A stretch of DNA of 64,000 nucleotides from Nissabacter sp. SGAir0207 (lineage in GTDB: Bacteria; Pseudomonadota; Gammaproteobacteria; Enterobacterales; Enterobacteriaceae), in assembly GCF_005491205.1 (NCBI RefSeq), contig NZ_CP028035.1:992001-1056000 (forward strand), read 5' to 3'. Below are positions 10,001 through 18,510 of this stretch, piece by piece. The notes below the pieces were generated by a model that did no database searches, was not told the DNA's origin, and worked only from the letters and a program-made list of their open reading frames with translations. Each line of letters begins with the position of its first letter. Position 1 is the first letter of the stretch. A program made the position numbers and the translations under genes.

Positions 10001-10621
10001 GTTCTGCGCCTTTTCGCTGAGCAGCGCCAAATCATGTTGCAGGCCGCCGCGGATCGCCATCTCCCCCTCGGGCGTCTGGTTGAGCGCCTCCTGGTAGAAT
10101 TTGACCGCCTCGGGCCAGTTGCTGCGCCCGGCCGCCTCCAGCGCCGCGCCAACGCTGGCCTGCACGCCGCTCTGGAAGGAGGTAATGCGGATGCCGCCGT
10201 CGTCCAGCGGTTTCAGCGCCTCCTGCACCACGCTGGGCATCCGGGAGCCGCTGCTCACCAGCGCCGCCGGGAAGGTGTACTGCTCCGGTGTGGCGAGGCG
10301 CAGCATCTCGGCGGTCTTGGCGATCAGCGGCTCCACCATCTCCACCATCCGGGGCAGCCGGATTCTCCCCAGCAGGTTGGAATCAACCGGCATGGAGGGG
10401 TGCACGGTGTGCAGGATCAGCGTCATCGCCTCCTGGAAGGCGTCGAGCGCCAGGGTGAACTCTTCGTGTTGTAGATGCGCTTGCCCCTCCAGAAACAGCG
10501 TCTGGAGATGCAACTCGAAATCCCCCTGCGGGGTACGGGCAATGTAATTATTGCTGACAGGTCGCCGCCACGCGCCAATGAGATAGGTGTAGCGGTTCTC
10601 GTCCATGTAGAGCGGTTCCAT
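7100..10621 (-). CDS. Compact TcA-like protein with TPR-like helices, coiled coil and TcB-binding-like C-terminus
   Basis: A 1173-residue protein, under half the length of a usual TcA (about 2500). The N-terminal half has TPR-like helical pairs (about residues 40-260 and 410-500) separated by a proline-rich segment near 290-340. Residues about 590-815 form a long alanine/glutamine-rich coiled coil, as in the TcA channel. From about 819 the protein resembles the TcA C-terminal TcB-binding domain: DRRHPGLYLAKIRNVEL near 902, GIETLWQLDLP near 986 and LDYRDLLDVQLVLYY near 1002 match the pattern of that family from memory. I see no neuraminidase-like or receptor-binding insertions. It is first in an operon with the TcB-TcC fusion. 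The start at 10621 has AGGAGG seven bases upstream. The TcA assignment is inference; a family search is needed to confirm it. Confidence 0.7.
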   Translation of the reverse strand: MEPLYMDENRYTYLIGAWRRPVSNNYIARTPQGDFELHLQTLFLEGQAHLQHEEFTLALDAFQEAMTLILHTVHPSMPVDSNLLGRIRLPRMVEMVEPLIAKTAEMLRLATPEQYTFPAALVSSGSRMPSVVQEALKPLDDGGIRITSFQSGVQASVGAALEAAGRSNWPEAVKFYQEALNQTPEGEMAIRGGLQHDLALLSEKAQNREQAQQFAEASVTAFNQAKVSEGEAQALAMSSGLYARAGNSQRAGELTKQLDQLKSTTVLTDVVATTRPQVALNSSVAAVQPLTTMSLRSVSIRPLPSSGSIGNLPVTGVVGAPPPFVTPAVLEQAQAQAAAPVLDPGTPQLMGTRFIALSTPVKSLSIRGMRDVVNLNLEAANAVASTQGFLGTLEQTRDLGLLTGWLNPVRFVAYVPHMYFYVLPMAVGDCHAGMGNLEEALASYSEVLPYPYINRFYELTKVWTRLAQTYLDLGDRAYRLARDNQPAYATAKAHYEMLVMGDNTLNAASPLYANAKFATLKGRVEALLAAADPALIDENPAVTTLVLEAKLKLSQLAAGLNFFGFAPDYTPPFSFEYLQNTARYFAGHASQIEQRYIQYKSTAESEAFRRQQLEQQAEVARQTVILEQRGVTEAQRGIDVANQSLNYAQVQQQNAAASRDEFNNARWELLELSTLEAWAGASSVDRDDQVKLTISNYGYYNTESTRRNVVLKELAAQRTLLTHDLEAARLDRAVEAAQAYVGVATAQIGQAQARKAVAEQRVKIAALQQKQAEENRDFLDMREFSARLWYELAQQARRITQRYLDMATEIAFLMERAYNAETGRGLAAIRYDYQSTASGNLMGADLLLADIDAFTHDYLTTIQSKKIPVKITLSLADAFPTQFQQLLNHGRCTFGTHFTDFDRRHPGLYLAKIRNVELMFVGLSGLGGLAGTLRNIGVSRFRAADGSVNERLYPADVMVLSHYDIRTDALAFRFSPNELRLFENNGIETLWQLDLPPDANDLDYRDLLDVQLVLYYDGFFSQPLEAQLRAALPTTGSAARAVSMRFSAPDELFYLKNQGEGELLFDEAQFPRSQKDRVRSSVTLKLAGDPATIANLTLTLHSAALGSALTLTTDANGEVTGAPLADLLSKPVLDTWQIKIEAAANAPLVKEGKLDLSGLTDLMVFFEYQFTYR

Positions 10622-11100
10622 AGGTTTCCTCCTGAGATTCAGACGGTAACATTCAAACCGATTCAGCCCGGTCGGGGCTGGGCGTCACAGACCAGATTGG
10701 AAGGCAGACAGGAGGGCCATGCTTGCGGCGGCAGATCACGGGCCGACACCAGGAGACAGGGCATCCCATCCTGGCATGGCACAGACTCGGGGGTGGAAAA
10801 GAACCGCGGGAGGACGCGCCCTGTGGCGAAGCGGCACGCCGTGTCATGTCGAGATCTCACTATAGTAAATCGCACAAATTGATCAATATTTATACAATTT
10901 GATACCTCTCTTTACAGAATCCTCACGCCGACAGGCCAGCAAATCAGCGGCTTCCGGCAGGTAAATCAGAGTTTCTCCAGGGGGCGGGCAGGGCCGGGCG
11001 GTTGATTCTTTGGCGTGCTTCAACGTTTGTTAAAAATCCCTTCCTATACTGGTGGGGCTGTACCCGCATCCGCCCAATGATAATGACAAGGAGCCTCACA
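10622..11100. other. Divergent regulatory region between the Tc-like operon and maeB
   Basis: About 480 bases without a supported gene. The half nearer the toxin is GC-rich and would be a leader of roughly 230 bases if the promoter noted at 10859-10886 is used. Around 10860-10925 the sequence becomes strongly A/T-rich. The maeB side carries a TATACT hexamer at 11045-11050 without a good -35 partner. Small open frames here show no recognisable product. Confidence 0.5.
10859..10886 (-). promoter_or_regulatory. Candidate sigma-70 promoter of the Tc-like operon
   Basis: Read on the minus strand: -35 TTGATC at 10886-10881, a 16-base spacer, and -10 TATAGT at 10864-10859, in the A/T-rich part of the intergenic region. 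An imperfect dyad (AAATTG...CAATTT, 10876-10900) overlaps the -35 element and could be an operator. The transcript would have a leader of roughly 230 bases. This is a sequence match only. Confidence 0.45.
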
Positions 11101-13380
11101 ATGGATGACCAACTGAAACAGAGCGCGCTCGATTTCCACCAGTATCCGGTGCCCGGCAAGATCCAGGTCTCCCCCACCAAGCCACTCGCCACCCAGCGCG
11201 ACCTGGCGCTGGCCTACTCGCCGGGCGTCGCTGCCCCCTGTCTGGAGATTGAGAAAGATCCGCTGGCCGCCTACAAGTACACCGCGCGCGGCAATCTGGT
11301 GGCGGTGATCTCCAACGGCACCGCGGTGCTCGGCCTCGGCAACATCGGCGCGCTGGCTGGCAAGCCGGTGATGGAGGGAAAGGGCGTGCTGTTCAAGAAG
11401 TTCGCCGGTATCGACGTGTTTGACATTGAGGTGGATGAGCACGACCCGGACAAGCTGATCGACGTGATCGCCGCGCTGGAGCCGACCTTTGGCGGCATCA
11501 ATCTGGAGGACATCAAGGCGCCGGAGTGCTTCTACATTGAGCAGAAGCTGCGCGAGCGGATGAAGATCCCGGTGTTCCACGATGACCAGCACGGCACGGC
11601 GATCATCTGTACCGCCGCGGTGCTCAACGGCCTGCGGGTGGTGAAGAAGAGCATCTCCGACGTGCGGCTGGTGGTCTCCGGCGCGGGGGCGTCTGCCATC
11701 GCCTGCCTCAATTTACTGGTGGCGCTGGGCCTCAAGCGTCACAACATCACGGCCTGCGACTCACGCGGCGTGATTTACCGTGGGCGCGAGGCGAACATGG
11801 TGGAGACCAAGGCCGCCTACGCCATTGAGGACAACGGCTGGCGCAGCCTGGCGGACGCGATGCCGGGCGCGGACATCTTCCTCGGCTGCTCCGGCCCCGG
11901 CGTGCTGACGCCGGAGATGGTGAAGGGCATGGCGCGCGACCCGCTGATTCTGGCGCTCGCCAACCCGGAGCCGGAGATTTTGCCGCCGCTGGCGAAAGAG
12001 GCGCGCCCGGACGCCATCATCTGCACCGGCCGTTCCGACTTCCCCAATCAGGTCAACAACGTGCTCTGCTTCCCGTTCATCTTCCGTGGCGCGCTGGACG
12101 TCGGCGCGACGGCGATCAACGAGGAGATGAAGCTGGCCTGCGTGCACGCCATCGCCGATCTGGCGCTGGCGGAGCAGAGCGATGTGGTGGCCTCGGCCTA
12201 TGACGATCAGGAGCTGTCATTTGGCCCGGACTACCTGATCCCAAAACCCTTCGACCCGCGGCTGATTGTGAAGATCGCCCCGGCGGTGGCGAAGGCGGCG
12301 ATGGAGTCCGGCGTGGCGACGCGGCCGATTGAGGATTTCGACGCCTACACCGAGCAGCTGACCGAGTTTGTCTACAAGACCAACCTGTTCATGAAGCCGA
12401 TCTTCTCGCAGGCCAAAAAAGAGACCAAGCGCGTGGTGCTGGCGGAGGGCGAGGAGGAGCGGGTGCTGCACGCCACCCAAGAGCTGGTGTCATTGGGGCT
12501 GGCGTACCCGATTCTGGTGGGCCGTCCGAGCGTGATTGAGATGCGCCTGAAGAAGTTGGGGTTGCAGATTGAGGCGGGCCGCGATTTTGAGGTGGTCAAC
12601 AACGAGTCCGACCCACGCTTCAATGAGTACTGGCGCGAGTACTACCAGATCATGAAGCGGCGCGGTGTTTCGCAGGAGCAGGCGCGCCGGGCGGTGATTG
12701 GCAACCCGACGCTGATTGCCGCCATCATGGTGCTGCGCGGCGAGGCGGACGCGATGATCTGCGGCACCATCGGCAGTTACCATGAGCACTTCGCGGTGGT
12801 GGAGAAGGTGTTTGGCTTCCGCGAGGGGGCGCACGTCGCCGGGGCGATGAACGCGCTGCTGCTGCCGAGCGGCAACACCTTCATCGCAGACACCTACGTC
12901 AATGATGACCCGACGCCAGAGCAGCTGGCGGAGATCACGCTGATGGCGGCGGAGACGGTGCGCCGTTTCGGCATTGAGCCGAAGGTGGCGCTGCTCTCCC
13001 ACTCCAGCTTTGGCAGCTCTGACAGCCCGGCGGCCTGCAAGATGCGCGAGACGCTGGCGCGGGTCAACCAGCTGGCACCGGATCTGGAGATCGATGGCGA
13101 GATGCACGGCGACGCGGCGCTGGTGGAGAGCATCCGGCAGGACATCATGCCGGACAGCCCGCTGAAAGGCTCGGCCAACGTGCTGATCATGCCGAACATG
13201 GAGGCCGCGCGCATCAGCTACAACCTGCTGCGCGTCTCCTCCTCCGAAGGCGTCACTGTCGGGCCGGTGCTGATGGGCGTGGCGAAGCCGGTGCACATCC
13301 TCACCCCGATTGCCTCGGTGCGCCGCATCGTCAACATGGTGGCGCTGGCCGCCGTCGAGGCACAGACCCAACCGCTGTAA
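11101..13380 (+). CDS. maeB: NADP-dependent malic enzyme with phosphotransacetylase-like domain
   Basis: Oxidative decarboxylation of malate to pyruvate with NADPH formation, linking the TCA cycle to biosynthesis. The product has 759 residues, the same length as E. coli MaeB. The N-terminal malic enzyme domain (to about 420) includes [11 protein letters not shown], the catalytic region [14 protein letters not shown], and a dinucleotide-binding loop [11 protein letters not shown]. The C-terminal third is the phosphotransacetylase-like regulatory domain (from about 430; [26 protein letters not shown]). An in-frame extension to 11002 exists, but the start at 11101 has AAGGAG at 11088-11093 and matches the family N-terminus. 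It is divergent from talA as in E. coli, with the Tc-like operon inserted between. Confidence 0.97.
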   Translation: MDDQLKQSALDFHQYPVPGKIQVSPTKPLATQRDLALAYSPGVAAPCLEIEKDPLAAYKYTARGNLVAVISNGTAVLGLGNIGALAGKPVMEGKGVLFKKFAGIDVFDIEVDEHDPDKLIDVIAALEPTFGGINLEDIKAPECFYIEQKLRERMKIPVFHDDQHGTAIICTAAVLNGLRVVKKSISDVRLVVSGAGASAIACLNLLVALGLKRHNITACDSRGVIYRGREANMVETKAAYAIEDNGWRSLADAMPGADIFLGCSGPGVLTPEMVKGMARDPLILALANPEPEILPPLAKEARPDAIICTGRSDFPNQVNNVLCFPFIFRGALDVGATAINEEMKLACVHAIADLALAEQSDVVASAYDDQELSFGPDYLIPKPFDPRLIVKIAPAVAKAAMESGVATRPIEDFDAYTEQLTEFVYKTNLFMKPIFSQAKKETKRVVLAEGEEERVLHATQELVSLGLAYPILVGRPSVIEMRLKKLGLQIEAGRDFEVVNNESDPRFNEYWREYYQIMKRRGVSQEQARRAVIGNPTLIAAIMVLRGEADAMICGTIGSYHEHFAVVEKVFGFREGAHVAGAMNALLLPSGNTFIADTYVNDDPTPEQLAEITLMAAETVRRFGIEPKVALLSHSSFGSSDSPAACKMRETLARVNQLAPDLEIDGEMHGDAALVESIRQDIMPDSPLKGSANVLIMPNMEAARISYNLLRVSSSEGVTVGPVLMGVAKPVHILTPIASVRRIVNMVALAAVEAQTQPL

Positions 13381-13389
13381 AGGCGGCAT

Positions 13390-13418
13390 AAAAAAAGCGC
13401 CCAACGGGCGCTTTTTTT
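13390..13418 (+). terminator. Rho-independent terminator after maeB
   Basis: GCGCCC, loop AAC, GGGCGC followed by seven T, flanked upstream by a run of A. It starts ten bases after the maeB stop codon. Confidence 0.9.
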
Positions 13419-13499
13419 GTGGCTGATGTTCGGCCGTATCTGGTTGGCTTAAACTCCGTTATTCGAATTAATCCAAATTGAATGATGAGCGTAGTAATG

Positions 13500-13513
13500 T
13501 TGATTTAAATCAA
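13500..13513. promoter_or_regulatory. Perfect FNR-type box upstream of the type VI effector cassette
   Basis: The sequence TTGATTTAAATCAA matches the FNR consensus TTGAT-N4-ATCAA at every fixed position. It lies in the 260-base gap between the maeB terminator and the DUF4123-type gene, about 170 bases before that start codon, and is the only strong regulatory signal seen there. Binding by FNR, or by CRP/ANR-like relatives, is inference. Confidence 0.5.
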
Positions 13514-13679
13514 CAGCATTGCGCTTTTTCTGGCCTGATTGCGTAATGCCCAGCGAGACGCATTGCGCCCCGGTGATCTGTTTTTTAATTTAGGCGGCAT
13601 TGTGATTTATCAGGCAGTGGGATGGGGGCCATGAGGCGCTAACATCCTCCGGCCTGCACCGGAAAGAAGACCACGCCGT

Positions 13680-14567
13680 ATGGAACACGCCGATGCTTAT
13701 CCTTTCAGCCTGACTGACCCTGCTACCGATTATCGCTACCTCCTGCTGGATCCGCTCAAGCCTCTCTCCTCACTTAATCCGCTGAACATCAACCGCCTGA
13801 CCGCCCAGCTGGGGGAGGAGGCGCTCACCGTGGTGCCGCGCGCCGATCTGGCGCACTCTCCGTGCCACTGCCCGCGGCTGGTGTGCCTTGCCACGCCGGG
13901 CGCGCCCCTGCCCACGGCGCTGCTGGCACAGTCAGTGGCGTATGCCCGCGGTGAGCTTGCCGCCCGCAAACGCTATGTCTGTGGCTGGCTGGCCACTCCG
14001 CTGCCGCCCGCCGAGCTGGCTGCTGCCTTGGCGGCCACGTGCAGCCGGTTGGGTGGGGCAATCGCCGATTATCGGGTCGAACCCTTCTATGAGCCATTGC
14101 GCATGGAATATCTGCACCGGGTTAAAGGTTTTCAGGGCGTGATCTGGCCGATCCGGCAGTGGTGGACACTCTCCGCCAGTGGCCACCTCTTTTCTCTTGA
14201 GGGCCGGGAGCCGAAAGGCGACTGGCAGCCCACCTGGGGTGTGCTGTGCCTGCTGCAACAGATGGATGAGATTGAACGCCTGCTCTCTGCCTGGCGACAG
14301 GGGGCGACACTGCCCACAGACGCCGTGGAGCGTGCCGTCGTCGCCTGGCAGGCGAGCGAACAGTATGGCCTGACGCAGCCGCAGGATCGCCGCTATCTGG
14401 CCTTGAATGCCCTGACAAATACGCTCGATTTGGATCACCCCCTGCTGCGGCCGCTTCTGGCGCGGGCGGTAGCCAATCCCTCCCTTCTCTTTACGCAACT
14501 TCTGGCGGGCCTGCCGCAGCGGGCCTGGCAGATAGTGAGCCATACCGGAGCCGATCATGACGCATGA
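13680..14567 (+). CDS. DUF4123-type type VI secretion effector adaptor/chaperone
   Basis: A 295-residue cytoplasmic protein without signal peptide or membrane segments. Length, an N-terminal half suggesting an alpha/beta fold (YRYLLLDPLKPL, later RKRYVCGWL) and a central aromatic motif (WPIRQWWTLS) fit the DUF4123 group (VasW, Tap-1/TEC type), which load effectors onto VgrG. The stronger argument is position: it immediately precedes a VasX-like effector, overlapping its start by 11 bases (14557-14567), so the two are translationally coupled. The ribosome site at 13680 is weak. No VgrG or PAAR gene is in the window, so its carrier spike must be elsewhere. Confidence 0.75.
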   Translation: MEHADAYPFSLTDPATDYRYLLLDPLKPLSSLNPLNINRLTAQLGEEALTVVPRADLAHSPCHCPRLVCLATPGAPLPTALLAQSVAYARGELAARKRYVCGWLATPLPPAELAAALAATCSRLGGAIADYRVEPFYEPLRMEYLHRVKGFQGVIWPIRQWWTLSASGHLFSLEGREPKGDWQPTWGVLCLLQQMDEIERLLSAWRQGATLPTDAVERAVVAWQASEQYGLTQPQDRRYLALNALTNTLDLDHPLLRPLLARAVANPSLLFTQLLAGLPQRAWQIVSHTGADHDA

Positions 14568-17500
14568 CAGCCAGGCCAGACGCAACCTGCGCGTAATCCA
14601 GCAGGTATCCCAACTCCCTAGCGGGTGCAAGGCGTGCCAGCGCACCGGGCTGCCGATCTACCCTCTGCGGGTGGCGGCAGTGCCCAACACGCTGGGCGGC
14701 TCCGCCTGGCAACCCTCAGTACCGCCACAGACGGTGGCGCTGACGGGCGGGGAGTATAAATACGCGCTGCGCACCCTGCGTGAGGGCTACCTGTATGTGC
14801 TGCTGGACAGCGAAGTGTGGCAGGCCTATGAGGTGACCAGCAAAGGGTACTTGCGGCAGTTCAATCCTTTCGTGATGCCGGAGGCCGAGCGGGTGGAGCC
14901 GCTCAGCGAACAGTGTGTCACCTATGGGCATGAGATCGCGGCCAGCTTTATCAACATTGATGACACGCAATACCGTGAGGCGTGGCTGGCATTCAGCAGC
15001 GATCCTTGGAGTGCCGAGGTGCTGGCGGCGTATGCCAGTGGCCCGCACCGGCCAGCGCGTTTCACCCACATTAACCTGGCGGCCTTGAAACAGCAGCCTG
15101 CCACTGTGCCGCAGGCGCGGGTGCTGGACACCGGTTTGTCGGTACTGATGGGCGAGGTGGCGGAATTCGTCGCCCCCGATTACCCAAATCTGGAGCAGTT
15201 GCCGGGTGAGCCGCTGGGAGGCGCGCACGGTTTTTACTCCCGGCAATCCCAACGGCTGGCGCTGGCCGATTGGGTATGGCAGCAGAGCCAGAGCTTCCAC
15301 TGCCCGATCAGCGCGCTGGTGCTGGAAGATCCGGTGGGGATGGTGCAGGAGCTTAATACCGGGCGGATGCAGTTGGTGGAGGCGCGCCAGCACTACAACG
15401 AAACCCCGGAAATCCGCCACAAATACCTTATCGCCAGTGCCATTGAGCAGGCTCTGGCGGCGATGAAACAGGCCATCACCGATGCCAGCCAGCCGCGCCA
15501 CCAGCCCAGCGCCAGCGGCTACCCGGCCTCGGCGCACGTTACCGTGCCGAAAGAGCAGGTGGCGCAGGAAGCGTGGCAGGCCCAGGTGAGCCGTTTGCAG
15601 CGCTACTACCGCGAGGAGGAGCGCGCCGCGTTCCTGCGTAATCACCACTGGATATTGGGGGAGTACCAGCGCCGCATCGCGGCCGTCGGCCAGGATTTGG
15701 CAGCCTGCTATCGCTCGCCGGGTTGGCTGGCGGCAATCACCCATGACTATGCACCAGAAACCAGCATGGCGGGCTGGGCGGCGCAACTCGCCACCCTGGC
15801 AGCCTGCCTTCAGGGCGGCAGTACCGATCCAGAGACCGAAAGCGTCTGGCAGCAGTGGCTGGAGGAGGCGAGCAGCCCGGCCTGGCGCGGCCTGCTGGGG
15901 CATCAGGCGTCAGTGCTTGAGGCGGTGTATGCCGGCATGGGCGGTTACACCAACCTGAAGGTGGTGCTCTCGGCCAAAGAGATAGGCGACTACCTGGAGT
16001 CGGAGGGGATCAGGCTGGCCATCAACCACCGGCTCTTGGCGATAAGCGGTGCCGTCACCCGGCTGGGTGCCAACCTCTCCCAGCCTGCGCTGGAGGGCTA
16101 CAGCCGGGTGGTGCAGGGCATGATCTACCTGCTGACGCAGCAACAGGTCACGCTGTTTACGCTGACGATGAGTCTGGGCGAGTACCAGCAGTTGAACCGT
16201 GAGCTGGCGCGCGTACAGCTCACGACCAGCGGCCTTCCGCGCTTTGGTGGCGTGCTCAATGAGGGGCAGCAGGTGACACACGCCCTGACGGCAGGCGGCG
16301 GGACGCAGGTCACCGATCCGGCGCTACTGGCCCGCCGGGTCACGGTGACGCTGGTCAGCGACATGGAGCCAGCGGCCTTTGCTGACGCTCTACGCCGTGC
16401 GGGCAGCAGTGAGGGCGCACTGCAACAGTATGGCCCGCTGACAGACAGCCAGCAGATGCGGCACTTCTCCGCGCTGCGCATCTCGTCACTGACGCTGGCC
16501 GACGATGCCGTCGAGAGCGGGCCATTCCGGCTGACGGCGGGGCAGACGCAGCAGGTTATTGAGGATCAAGTGCAGTTGGCGCGGCGGCTGATCAGCGGCA
16601 ATGTGCTGGGCGGGATAATGAGCGTCGGGATGCTCTGCCTGCAAACCAACCTGTTGGCAGGCAACAGCCAGGCGGTACAGGAGGCGGTAGGCGACCAGCC
16701 ACAGGCGCAACTGGCGCTGCTCTCCAACCTGTTGATGGTCACCAGCGCCACGCTGGAGAGCAGCGGCGCCCTGCATATGCTGGTGCGCAAAGACCCCTGG
16801 AATCTGCCCCCCAATGTGCCCGGCGTACCCGAGTATGTGCACCCGCTGCTGCGTGCCGGCGGGGTGATAGCGGGTGTGGCGTCGATTATTGATGGGTTAG
16901 GGATGTGGGTTAAATCGTGGGATGCATGGCAAGTAGAAGATATGGAGGCTGCAGGATGGTACTTCAGTGCTGGTACCGTCACTGGCGCTGGCGGAGTAGT
17001 AGCTTTCTACTCTGCTTATACATGCCAATTTGCTCTATTTGGCTTGGCCGGGCTGGCGGCACTGCTGATTGTGGCCGGTGCGGCGCTGGCGATTGAGGCG
17101 GAACGCGCCCGCAGCCGTCCCTTTGAGGTGTGGCTGCGCTGCTGCTGCTTCGGCAAGCCGGAACAACGCGCTGAACATGACCCCGTATGGCATGTGACCC
17201 GCCTGGAGGATGCCAGGGCAGCGCTGATGGCCTACCGGGCGGTGGTGAGCGGGGTCACGATGGAGCTGGACTACCGCGATATGCTGGGGGAGTCCAGCGG
17301 CCATGAGGACTTGATCACGCTGCGCGTTAAATTACCCGGCTGCACCCGCACCGGCTCCGCCTGGTCACTGCGCCTGACGGCAGAGGGGGGCGACCACCGC
17401 CCACTGCTGGTCGCGCACCACAACCTGCCGGCAGCAGCAGAGGCAACGCTGCCCTACCAACCCCACCACCCCTGGCGAGAACAGTTCAAAAATAGCCTGA

Positions 17501-17652
17501 CCCCCCACTGGGAGGAGCAGGCCCTGCTATTGACCGGCCAGTGCTGGGTCAGGAGTGACCGTTACCCGCGCGCCACCCTAAGCCTGGCGTACTGGCCAGA
17601 TAAAAACGATCCGCAGGGCCAGATCGCCCTGACGCTGACCACCGAAGATTAA
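14557..17652 (+). CDS. VasX-like (BTH_I2691-type) pore-forming type VI effector
   Basis: A 1031-residue protein. The N-terminus has the pattern of the VasX N-terminal region: a cysteine pair motif CKACQRTGLPIYPLR near residue 24 and YALRTLREGYLYVLLD near residue 66. The central part is helical and soluble. Hydrophobic segments lie near residues 680-705, 763-785 and 798-848, followed by a soluble C-terminal tail of about 180 residues. This layout fits membrane-depolarising effectors of the VasX type acting on the inner membrane of competitors. The third hydrophobic part (about 16877-17040) is clearly richer in A/T than its surroundings. It overlaps the adaptor gene and is followed 9 bases later by putative immunity genes. 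Pore activity is inferred from the family. Confidence 0.8.
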   Translation: MTHDSQARRNLRVIQQVSQLPSGCKACQRTGLPIYPLRVAAVPNTLGGSAWQPSVPPQTVALTGGEYKYALRTLREGYLYVLLDSEVWQAYEVTSKGYLRQFNPFVMPEAERVEPLSEQCVTYGHEIAASFINIDDTQYREAWLAFSSDPWSAEVLAAYASGPHRPARFTHINLAALKQQPATVPQARVLDTGLSVLMGEVAEFVAPDYPNLEQLPGEPLGGAHGFYSRQSQRLALADWVWQQSQSFHCPISALVLEDPVGMVQELNTGRMQLVEARQHYNETPEIRHKYLIASAIEQALAAMKQAITDASQPRHQPSASGYPASAHVTVPKEQVAQEAWQAQVSRLQRYYREEERAAFLRNHHWILGEYQRRIAAVGQDLAACYRSPGWLAAITHDYAPETSMAGWAAQLATLAACLQGGSTDPETESVWQQWLEEASSPAWRGLLGHQASVLEAVYAGMGGYTNLKVVLSAKEIGDYLESEGIRLAINHRLLAISGAVTRLGANLSQPALEGYSRVVQGMIYLLTQQQVTLFTLTMSLGEYQQLNRELARVQLTTSGLPRFGGVLNEGQQVTHALTAGGGTQVTDPALLARRVTVTLVSDMEPAAFADALRRAGSSEGALQQYGPLTDSQQMRHFSALRISSLTLADDAVESGPFRLTAGQTQQVIEDQVQLARRLISGNVLGGIMSVGMLCLQTNLLAGNSQAVQEAVGDQPQAQLALLSNLLMVTSATLESSGALHMLVRKDPWNLPPNVPGVPEYVHPLLRAGGVIAGVASIIDGLGMWVKSWDAWQVEDMEAAGWYFSAGTVTGAGGVVAFYSAYTCQFALFGLAGLAALLIVAGAALAIEAERARSRPFEVWLRCCCFGKPEQRAEHDPVWHVTRLEDARAALMAYRAVVSGVTMELDYRDMLGESSGHEDLITLRVKLPGCTRTGSAWSLRLTAEGGDHRPLLVAHHNLPAAAEATLPYQPHHPWREQFKNSLTPHWEEQALLLTGQCWVRSDRYPRATLSLAYWPDKNDPQGQIALTLTTED

Positions 17653-17661
17653 GGAGCAAGC

Positions 17662-18510
17662 ATGAAACAGTCCCGCCCGCCAACCCGCTGGTATGATGAC
17701 ATGGAGGCGCACCACGCTGCCCTGCGTGCCTACTTTGCCCGCACCCCGCGCCTGGCGCCGCGCCTGAAAAACTGGCAGGAGGATCTGCCGCCCAATCAGA
17801 GCGTGCAAACCGCACCGGCCAAATTAATTCATGTTACGGAGATCAATGATATTTGGATGGAGTTACCGCGTTACCAAAATATTATGTGGGGCTGCGCGTG
17901 GGTGGGGGTAATCACTACAGCGTTACCCTTTGCATTTATGGCTTCCATTGCCTTGCGTATTTTATATGACTGTTTAATTGAAGGGAATGTTCGTTATTTT
18001 ATTGTTTTTCTCTCTCTTTTGATTGGGTCTGGGTTATTTATGTCTTCAATGTTTCTTTTGAATCTCAAAATGGCCCTTTACGTCCCCCGCGATCAACCTA
18101 TTCGTTTTAACCGTGCGCGCCAGAAGATTTATGTTTTTGACTACCACCGCACCTGGAATCCCTGGGCGCACTGGTCAGCCAGCGTCAGGGTCTTTGACTG
18201 GGCGGATGTGTATGGTGAGCTGGCCTATGACCCAGATCGCTATAGCCAGGGGTATCCGTTGTTCTGTGCGGTGTGCAAGCCCGGTACCCATGAGGTGCTG
18301 GAGCGCTTCGAGCTGAGCCGGGCGATGCTGAACCCGGAGCCGCAGCGCCGGTTGTGGAGCTTCTGCTGCCAGTACATGCAGTATAAAGAAGCAGACCGGA
18401 CGCCGCTGCTGCCGGGGCGGCCGGATAGCTGGGTACCGCGCGCCAGCCAGCGCTGGCCGGAAGAGATTGAACGCGAGTCCAGCAGCGCACCGGGGGAGGA
18501 GCAAGAATGA
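17662..18510 (+). CDS. Putative immunity protein to the VasX-like effector, copy 1 (two-membrane-segment protein)
   Basis: A 282-residue protein with a soluble N-terminus (WYDDMEAHHAALRAYF), two hydrophobic segments near residues 75-95 and 112-135, and a larger soluble C-terminal domain (PIRFNRARQKIYVFDYHR, then WNPWAHW). It may belong to the DUF6708 group, though I name that from memory. Position directly after a pore-forming effector and a membrane hairpin both fit an immunity protein that blocks the pore in the inner membrane, as TsiV2 does for VasX. AAGGAGCAAGC precedes the ATG. The hairpin-coding DNA (about 17893-18067) is A/T-rich. The gene ends in an ATGA overlap with the second copy. 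Confidence 0.65.
   Translation: MKQSRPPTRWYDDMEAHHAALRAYFARTPRLAPRLKNWQEDLPPNQSVQTAPAKLIHVTEINDIWMELPRYQNIMWGCAWVGVITTALPFAFMASIALRILYDCLIEGNVRYFIVFLSLLIGSGLFMSSMFLLNLKMALYVPRDQPIRFNRARQKIYVFDYHRTWNPWAHWSASVRVFDWADVYGELAYDPDRYSQGYPLFCAVCKPGTHEVLERFELSRAMLNPEPQRRLWSFCCQYMQYKEADRTPLLPGRPDSWVPRASQRWPEEIERESSSAPGEEQE
17689..18498 (+). repeat. Tandem gene duplication, copy A
   Basis: Two blocks nearly identical to copy B: 17689-17892 matches 18516-18719, and about 18068-18498 matches about 18874-19304. The block between them (membrane hairpin) does not align. The different offsets, 827 then 806 bases, reflect the shorter hairpin of copy B. Confidence 0.9.

Noticed and set aside
7052..10547. Several plus-strand frames opposite the TcA-like gene
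   Set aside because: Same shadow effect; compositionally biased and without recognisable motifs.
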